NCBI RefSeq assembly: GCF_011075055.1
Contig: NC_058145.1
Coordinates: 2,740,887-2,804,886 of the forward strand
Direction of reading: 5' to 3'
Source: Mangifera indica
Lineage: Eukaryota; Streptophyta; Magnoliopsida; Sapindales; Anacardiaceae
Length of the DNA stretch: 64,000 nucleotides
A program made the position numbers and the translations under genes. Numbering within the stretch: position 1 is the stretch's first letter; every line of letters starts with the position of its first letter. This document shows positions 56,395-64,000 of the stretch, in pieces. Under the pieces are notes generated by a model. That model was not told the origin of the DNA. It did not search any database and worked only from the letters and a program-made list of their open reading frames with translations.

Positions 56395-56770
56395 GAATGT
56401 ATTATTTCACGTATCGAAAATATAATTTTTTATATTGTATATCGAGTATCACATCGTATAATATAATTTTTGAAAAATAAAAAATATAATTGATACATCA
56501 TTATTTTAGAAAATATCACAAACACCATTAAAAATTTAAGATTTTTCATATATACTTTTATTATATTATCGTTTTCTTTAAAAAGTATATTGCTCTATAC
56601 CAGTAATATGTATCATATTATAAGATACATATTATATTATATTGTATGATATTTTAATTGTATCATATTAATTCGATATACCTCATGTTAATATCGTTTT
56701 TTATCTGTATTGTATCGTATTGTAAAATGTATAACATTTATTATAGGATACTGATAAATATGATCTCAAC
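56395..56770 (+). repeat. Dispersed repeat family C, copy 4
   Basis: Complete-looking copy: ACGTATCGAAAATATAATTT, ATATTGTATATCGAGTATC, ATTAAAAATTTAAGATTTTT, TATTAATTCGATATACCTCA and finally GGATACTGATAAATATGATC. Confidence 0.65.
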
Positions 56771-56959
56771 CACTTCGGGAGACTTGTTATTGTGCTATGA
56801 GACACAATATTGCTATATATATTAGAGTTGTAATTCTATTACTAAGTAATATTTAAGGTTGTTCTTACTCGTGGATCCCCCTTAGACGACATTAAAGTGG
56901 ATGGTACGAGATAAAACTTCTTATTGTCTAAACTAACAAGAATCGAATGCGCAAGAATA

Positions 56960-57320
56960 GGGTTGGATCTTAAACGAGTTGGTTTGGTTTTAGAAGATGG
57001 GTCAAGTTAGTTTGACTTAAATTAAATTAAATTAATTTAAATTCAAGTAGAATTCGAGTTAAAAAATACAGTTCGACTCAAATTTATAGCATAATGGTTC
57101 AAATTTGTGGCTTAATTAGAGTTTAGTTTAGTTTATTATTTTAATAAAATAACATTATTTTGTTAATGAACCATGAATTCAACCTATGAATTCAACCCAT
57201 CAATTCAAATTATGAGTTTGAGCTAAACTGAATCACAAATTCAAACAATCGATTTAAACTATAAATTTGAATTAAACTGAACTGAATATTCTTTTCGAAC
57301 CGAATAATTAAAATAGAAAT
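56960..57320. repeat. Dispersed repeat family B copy
   Basis: Begins AATAGGGTTGGATCTTAAAC and contains AATTCAAGTAGAATTCGAGT and TTTGAGCTAAACTGAATCAC. Orientation of blocks resembles the other copies. Confidence 0.6.
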
Positions 57321-58827
57321 AAATCTCTAGAATTATGTTTATATTAGGAGTATTTAGAATAATGTCTTGTAACTCTACCCTCTCATCTTAAAATATAAAG
57401 ACTGATACAAAGGTGTTTGGAGGCTTGGAGAAAATAACTTCCTTATAAACACGATCTAAACTCTGCCAGAACACTTTCCCAAAGATTAATAACATAACCA
57501 TAGATGTAGACTTCTAAGTAGCATTCAAATTAAACTTTCTCGTCTTTATCATTCGCTAATGCAAAATCTATATAATATCTTACAAACCATAAGATAATTT
57601 TACATCGTAACATTGTTTTAGAATTATTTTTCATTAACAAAGTTTGATTTTACATTGAAAAAATGTTACTTATGTCATCAAGAAATGAAAAAGTGTTTTT
57701 ATATCAAACCTTGGATGGGAAAATGTGATTTACTTGTTTAAGGCTGTCGTCACACACAATCAAATCCCACATTGAGTGGATGAAAAGATGAAGTTGGGAT
57801 TGTAGAGAGAGAGTCTGCAAATATCGCAATTGATTGCTCATTATTTCTGGGATGCTTAGTTAAAGGATCGGGAACTTGAGGATTACAATGCAGGCAGAGG
57901 GCGGCTAGAGCACAAGATTCAGCTAAAGGATTTGCTTTTAGAAAATTCTGGGCTGGTGAAATAGTTGACAAAGGAAAGTGCTTGGATTTTTTTAATAGAT
58001 AAAGTGGTTTTTAACCCAAAGAGTTAGCAAAATTAATGGAATATTAGAACTTTTAAGGAGAAGGTCTAAGTTTGAGCATTTGCCACACTTGTGAAACCGT
58101 GAATGTAATAGAAGACAAAGTGGCTTCCACTTGTTTGATGTAAATATTTATACTTCCATTCCTTCCCCACCCCACCCCCCGGGCACATTGCATCTTGCAA
58201 CCTACAACCGCAAACCATGCAAGCAATTACTGAACTCAAACATGCCGGAAAGAAAATTTTATCGTGGCAAAATTTCTATCTGATCACGCAACCTTAGTGG
58301 CTGACCCTAATACCTCCTCTACCCAATTGTGTACCATGCCGGCATCACCCCAGAAAATATATATACCGGCCACCATGTTTCTCAATCAAGAACCATCTGG
58401 TTAGTGGAGGTCAATGATTCTTTTTGCTCAGTGCCAGTGCCGGGCAATTAGATTGCCAATTGAGAGGTCTTAAAACAACAGTTTGCAACAGAATTAAGAG
58501 CACGGCTCTTCTTCTTTTGGGTAATTGAAGCACTGGCAAATAACTAGCTTGACATACACTGATGAGGAGATATATTTGTAGCCCTTGCATATCATATTAA
58601 TCATCAGTTTCCAAACAAATTATTACCAAAACTTGTTTTCCAGAGCTTATACAGCTTGAAAACAAAGTAACAGTAATATGAACACCATTATGCAGTATAC
58701 TATAAAATGTAACTGTATTAGTATTAACTAGTTTGAACGCAATCTATTTTATGCAACCTCTCTAAATTAAAAGATAGCACCTTACCAAGGGCGACAATTT
58801 CGGAGAATACCTGCTCAGGGGCTGAAA
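57321..58827. other. Spacer and probable HIR3 3' UTR
   Basis: No gene is recognised. A possible SINE-like piece lies at about 58018-58105, similar to one at 38645. The part close to 58828 is probably the 3' UTR of the next gene on the minus strand. Confidence 0.35.
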
Positions 58828-61698
58828 TCACTCGATTTTTATTTGAGCACTGGCACCCTCCATCATCCCATTGCGTATCTGCTCAGTGATATCCCTAACA
58901 TGGCCAGGACCATGGGGTATAAAGACAGTGGTGTTCTTAGATGAGTTTCCAAGGTCCTTAATTGTGTCAAAATACTGAGTAACCATGATGAGATCCATCA
59001 CTTCCTTAGCTGAGGTGCCTTCCACCTTGTGAGAGAAGTTCAAGATGTTTTCTCTTAGACCATCTGTAATTGCCTGCCGTTGTCTCGCCACTCCTACTCC
59101 ACCAAGGTACTTGGCTTCAGCTTCCGCTTCTGCTCTTTTAACTTGGAGAATCTTCTCAGCTTCCCCTTTGTATACACTAGCAAGCTGAAGTCTTTGAGCT
59201 GTAATAAGAGAGCAATACTAGTTCAACAACTAAATACACAATATCAAGCCTGAATAACATCTAGCTTACAGTTGTGCGTTTAACTTCCCTATTTCCTATG
59301 TCTACTGATATCAGACATAAGTTACATTATCAAGCCAAAAACAATAGTCACATACTCACATTATCTTTCTCACTCTTTAAGAATTATACTTTTCACTAAT
59401 GTTGGAAATTAAAAAATGAAATTACATCTGGATGCAGCAAACAGCGAGGTAATTGTACAAGGTCACACTACCTGCATTAATCTCATTCATTGCTTTGCGC
59501 ACAGCAGCATCAGGTATAATGTCAACCATCAACATATGTTCAATGCTATATCCATACGCTCCCATCACCTGATCCAAGATTTGAATATAGAACATCAAAA
59601 GCCCATACCCAATGACACAAGGTGGAAACATATATTATTCGGCCAAAGAGGTAAGCAATAGGAAATGCTGTCAAATATTATCATCCAAAAATTATTGACT
59701 TTTTGATTCACTAAATTTCTTTAATAAATCTTCCTATACTAATTAAAAATAATAATAAAAGGGTGTTAGTGTTAAAACATAAAGTAGAAGGGCATAACTG
59801 AAGTTTTCCCAGATGTTAGTCGGAGCTTAAGCCCCCCACTCACCCCTTAGTGGTCTGTCTCTGCATGCAGTTTTAATAGCTAAAGCTGAGCAAAATGCAC
59901 AAAGCAAGACGTGACCAAAAAAAAAAGAGGGAATTAAAATTTTCCTGATATATGACAGAACTTTATTCCTTGCAAAACCCAAATCTTTTACTCATGTACA
60001 TAAAAATCTTCTAATATGCCTGATCATCACGACAAATAGACAGAGAAACACAAAAAACGTATAATATAACATGCAGCTTTTAAGCGCAAAATGTATTAAA
60101 AAATATTATTGTACGAGAATAATCAATTTACCTTCTCAAGTTCCTCCAAAACAGATTTAGCAACTTCACCCTTTTGTTCAAAGAGTTCATCCAAAGTCAT
60201 TCTCGGAACAAAAGCACGAACCACTAAGAAATGCATTATTGGAAGGCATTAGGTGGGAAGGAAAGAAGAAACAGAAAGCATATAACATTATTAAGATGAA
60301 AGTTTTAAGAACATGATCAAATGTACCATCAAATACATAAGCCTGGATCTGCTCTTTGGGGTTTTGCAGCTCATAAAATGCATCATCAGCATTCTGTTTA
60401 ACTATCCGGTATTGGATTGAGCAAAGCAGTTGCACAAAGACATTATCCTGAAAATCATAGTGCTATTTATCACACACACAGCAAAAAAAATCTGAACCCA
60501 CTATAGATATTTTCAGTATAGTGGCAATGGTGGCAAAAACAGAAAAAGAAACAAACAACAAAACCACTTTCCTACAAAAATGACAACTTCAGAGCCAGTC
60601 TTTACCTAGATGAATTTCCACGGAGCATCTCAAAGCCAAGCATATCCTTTGAGAGCCTCATTCGATATGTCAAAAAATATTCTATTGTGAACAAGTATGG
60701 CTCATGTTTGGCAAAAACAGTGACAAACTAACAAGATAGGAGAGGGTTTTGTTTCTTCCTACATATTTTTATGAAAGAGACAATTTTTTCTTCACCTTGA
60801 ATGAATGAAAATATAAAGTCCTTCAGGTGTAAGTATTGCACAAAACATCATAAAAGCTGGTTCTCAACAGATAAAAATTCCTTCCTAGTTCAACTAAGCT
60901 ATATATATTGTAAACATCAATTTCAACCGATAGATCCAAAGCCAGAAATAACACCCCCTTGCAATCACTTTATGTCAAAATATTATCAACCAACATTAAC
61001 AACACATCATTTCAAAATTTCTAAAACTTCAGAATTGGTTCTCCACCTTATGTTTTATCATGTTTTACTTATATAGATAAATGAAGAAACAGAAACCAAA
61101 TGACACTCCAAGATGTTTTCCCTACATAAAATCAGTTTCCCAAATTAAATCAATAAGTTTCACAGACATTCTGCATATTAGACAATCACCTAAATGAGTT
61201 CACAGACATTCTGAATTTGACTGTTGTTGTTTTTAATTTAATTAAAGAATTCCCCAAAGTTTGAACCCAAACCCTACCATCTTAAAAAACCACAAAATCA
61301 GTAGTAGCTTAAAAATTGGTCTTTTGGCATCCTGATGATATCAATTATAAACCTTCCAAACCAAAACACACCTCTAACCAATCGATCATACAAATACAAC
61401 AAATTAATAAAACACTCACAAATTTCCTTATCAATATAAATGAACGAAACAACAAAAAATAAAAAAGAAAATTAACAACCCAAGAACAAGAAATGCAAAT
61501 TACCTTGGTTTTGGTTTCGATGCGGACATCGAGGGAACTGATCCTTGTGGACATAACTCCAGCGAGCCATTCACCCGCCAAAGGGTTGAAAAAGTTGAGC
61601 CCCGGCTGAGCCAACTTGTCAAACCTTCCCCATTTCTCGACCACGCCGATACTGGCCTGGTCTATGCACCCAACAAATACGCAAAATGTGTTCCCCAT
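58828..61698 (-). CDS. HIR3: Hypersensitive-induced response protein, HIR3 type (SPFH/band 7)
   Basis: Five exons in transcript order: 61504-61698, 60327-60447, 60132-60223, 59472-59568 and 58828-59198, giving 291 residues with all phases consistent. HIR proteins are prohibitin/stomatin-like scaffolds of plasma-membrane microdomains that oligomerise and take part in immune signalling. MGNTFC at the start offers Gly2 for myristoylation and Cys6 for palmitoylation; there is no transmembrane helix. The SPFH domain covers about residues 8-190: [14 protein letters not shown] then [55 protein letters not shown] coiled coil follows ([20 protein letters not shown]), then the family tail [19 protein letters not shown] and [17 protein letters not shown]. 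The MGNTFC start and the [11 protein letters not shown] block match the HIR3 branch, not HIR1/2/4. A telobox-like AAACCCTA occurs in intron 1 (61269-61276), probably by chance. Confidence 0.95.
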
Positions 61699-61759
61699 CT
61701 CTTATCTCTTTCACTCTCTTCTCTTTTCTTCTTTATGAAGTCGTTATTTTTAGATTGAT

Positions 61760-62377
61760 TTCTGTCCTTCCGTGAGGGCCAAGCTAAGCGCGACCTCACT
61801 TGATTTACCGTGGGATTTTTGTTCAAGGTTAACCCACAATTAGATTTTAATGGGAGTTATTACCTTTCCCACCCAATGTTTGGTATTAAAACCCATTTCC
61901 AACCGATGTATTCATAAATCACACTTTTCTATAAAATCTAACTCCGTTAAGGAAAAAAGAATAATTAAAAAATTAAATTACCATATTATCTTTAATTATT
62001 TTATTTTTTTAAATTACCACAACACCCCAAATTAAAAAAAAAAAAACAAACTATCCTTTTAAATATCAAATTTGTATTAACAATATTTTCGTTTGAGATG
62101 AATTGGATGACCTCGTTACCATTAATGTCATCACTGAAAAAACTATCCCTTTAGCTAGCAAACCACCTAATACTCCTAATTCTGCAAGCCACCCTTTTCA
62201 CGAACCTACCATCTATCATCTCTTTGTCAAACATCTAGTTGACCTCCATCACTATTGTTGCCACCACACCACCACCGGCTTACCTCGACAAGCCAACCTA
62301 CACTCCCAATCTTGTAAGCCACCATCTATGGTCGACTATTGTTGTCACCTTCTTTGCTTATGGTTTTGATATTTTCA
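61760..62377. other. HIR3 promoter side and repeat-like spacer
   Basis: The first part is the presumed promoter. At 61850-62040 there is a stretch (TGGGAGTTATTACC, TAACTCCGTTAAGG, poly-A tract at 62034-62046) that resembles common non-coding plant repeats. Frames at 62103-62427 read Thr/His/Pro-rich peptides and show no domain. Confidence 0.35.
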
Positions 62378-62745
62378 TTATTGTCTCCATCGAAGCCAAC
62401 ATTTCATATTGTGATAAACAATGCTAAGAGTATGAAGATATTCCAAAGTGACCAATGTTTTAATGGCGAAGAATTTGATGGCTTGTTTGAGAAGTGATTT
62501 GTGAGACAACTTACAGAGGAGATAATGGAGGTCACCATTTGGGTAGTAGTCAATCAGTACACAACTGTAGTATGAAACTTCGAGGTAAGTGTAAAGTGTA
62601 GGGAGAATGAGTAGTCGAGCATGGAAGGACCTCAACCTGTATTTGAACATAAAAGAGATTCTTGGAATTGATGAAATCTTTATTGATTACTTTGAGCACA
62701 AACGTGGTCATGCTACAATCTCTAAAACTTGTGGTAGGTTGCGGT
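62378..62745 (-). pseudogene. Fragment of a plant AGC (PINOID/WAG/D6PK-like) protein kinase
   Basis: Two reading frames on the minus strand carry consecutive pieces of one kinase domain. The first (about 62711 downward) reads FVLKVINKDFINSKN, the VAIK-lysine region. After a frameshift at about 62640-62665, the second reads LPTLYTYLEVSYYSCVLIDY, then YPNGDLHYLL, LVTLEYLHTLSIVYHNMK. Intact AGCVIII kinases have HPFLPTLY, a GGDLH block and IVYRDLKPEN; here the catalytic-loop YRDLK has become YHNMK, so the Asp is lost, and the frame stops soon after. No activation segment or C-lobe is visible. It is a decayed, truncated copy. Confidence 0.7.
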
Positions 62746-62799
62746 TATTTATGGTGATAGTTATCATTTCGAAACTTTATTTACAAAAACGATGACGAT

Positions 62800-64000
62800 C
62801 AACCTAATAACAATTTATAATCATTCTATAAACGGATTTTAGAATTTAAAGATTGATTTCAATACCTTGATGTCATGATCCTTTTTTTTTTTAATTTCAA
62901 ACTTTAAGTGAAATATAATCTAAATGTGAATTCAAGTTATCCTTTGATAGAGTTAGGATTTATTTTTAGGGTTTTGTGAGAAGATTAGGGATGTAAGCAA
63001 TAATGTATTTAAATAATTTAAATGCATTGATCTAACCCTATGGTTGCAGTTTATTTCTTTATCAACCCTTCAAGAAGTGATTATTTTAAATAATTACCCA
63101 ATATGTGAGTCCTAAAAAGATATAAAACTAATTAAATGTCTAAAATTATTTATGGTTGAAAATTTATATTAAATGATACTATTTTTGTGGGGAAATTGAA
63201 AGATAACACTTTTTAAAAACTTTTACATAATACAAAAGTGGCATTATAAATTATTTCTACAAATGAAAATGCCCATATCACAAATTTTCAAACCTTTAAC
63301 CTTAAAACCTATCTAACTAATACTATATAAATGCAATCCTTTACCGTATCGAGGGTTTTAGATATCACAAACACTTACAAAATACAAACAAAAAAAAATA
63401 TTTTTTTTTAACAACTTGGAAATTCATCATTTAGATATGTATATTCAATTAAAAAAAATCAAAACTTTAACCATCATTATTCTAAATCACTAGAATAGTG
63501 ATGTTAGATGCAATTTTCGTCCAACTACACCTGAAATGATGTGATTTGACCAAAATAACATTAAGGATGTTTCAATACAATCAAGTTTGACTTAAGTTGA
63601 ACAAGTGTTATTTGAGCCAAATCACACCCAAGATAGTGTAATCCAGACAAAATGCACTATCTTGATGTAATTTCGATAGAACTTGTGTCTAGGATGATAC
63701 AATTTAAGATAAGTGTGATCTGGTTAGATTATATTATCATAGGTTTTGACCAAATCACACCGTCAGAGATATGATATGTCAGCATCACCTAGTTAATTTA
63801 TCGGTCGTGACTTTTTAAAATTTTAATTTAATTTTTTTAAATTAATATAAATTGAGGTTAAAAACATTTAATAATTGGTGGACAAATTATTATTCAACTT
63901 CTGTAAAACATTACAAGAATAATAAAATGTATTTTTGTCTTTTCAATGGTTGTAGCATGTCAATTAACACAATTTATTGACACAACCAAATGATGGATGG
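62800..64000. other. Right-hand AT-rich end, no gene seen
   Basis: No coding frames above 60 codons. The stretch 63500-63790 repeats diverged words such as ATGTGATTTGACCAAA, CCAAATCACACCCAAG and GACCAAATCACACCGTCA at irregular spacing, perhaps an old tandem array. Confidence 0.4.

Noticed and set aside
61269..61276. Telobox AAACCCTA in HIR3 intron 1
   Set aside because: It lies far inside the intron, away from the likely transcription start, and HIR proteins are not a telobox class; treated as chance.
1..64000. Search for CRISPR arrays, operons, tRNA or rRNA genes
   Set aside because: The DNA is plant nuclear; no evenly spaced direct repeats, polycistronic genes, tRNA cloverleaf or rRNA segments were seen.

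Overview
The window is nuclear DNA of a flowering plant, almost certainly a core eudicot. The genes are intron-rich with GT-AG junctions, the noncoding DNA is very AT-rich and full of small foldback elements, and every recognisable protein belongs to a plant family. From memory of Arabidopsis, the gene set is what one expects of the unreduced counterpart of two duplicated Arabidopsis segments (At4g25320-25380 and At5g51570-51640), so the species has kept an ancestral arrangement. I cannot name the species; a rosid is a weak guess.

Layout. 1.8-5.1 kb (+): a trichome-birefringence-like O-acetyltransferase of the YLS7/TBL17-TBL18 type, with a GC-AG intron. 7.8-12.0 kb (+): a 12-exon MAP65-3/PLEIADE-type microtubule bundler whose upstream region carries a cluster of mitosis-specific AACGG cores. 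14.5-18.4 kb (+): a two-AT-hook AHL protein with a PPC domain (AHL3/AHL4 type). 19.7-20.2 kb (-): a small acidic membrane protein with a DUF761-like tail. 20.7-22.1 kb: a probable solo LTR. 23.4-24.3 kb (-): the ribosome-biogenesis factor EBP2. 28.2-33.4 kb (-): the nucleolar histone chaperone and prolyl isomerase FKBP53, 11 exons with a 13-nt first coding exon. 33.6-42.0 kb: gene-poor. 42.3-44.7 kb (+): an intronless, domesticated hAT-transposase-like protein. 44.7-55.3 kb: no convincing gene but many repeats, including two Tourist-like MITEs with TAA target duplications. 55.4-55.8 kb (-): an A20/AN1 stress-associated protein (SAP10-like). 58.8-61.7 kb (-): a 5-exon HIR3-type SPFH/band-7 protein. 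62.4-62.8 kb (-): a frameshifted fragment of a plant AGC kinase.

The genes do not form a pathway. EBP2 and FKBP53 are both nucleolar and both have a telobox close to the start; MAP65-3 is a cytokinesis gene with a matching M-phase promoter. The most distinctive noncoding content is at least five dispersed repeat families (here called A to D plus the Tourist-like pair), which together fill much of the space between genes. I see no RNA genes, CRISPR arrays or bacterial-type systems. Exon boundaries were read by eye from splice consensus, reading phase and protein-family conservation; Arabidopsis comparisons are from memory and were not searched.
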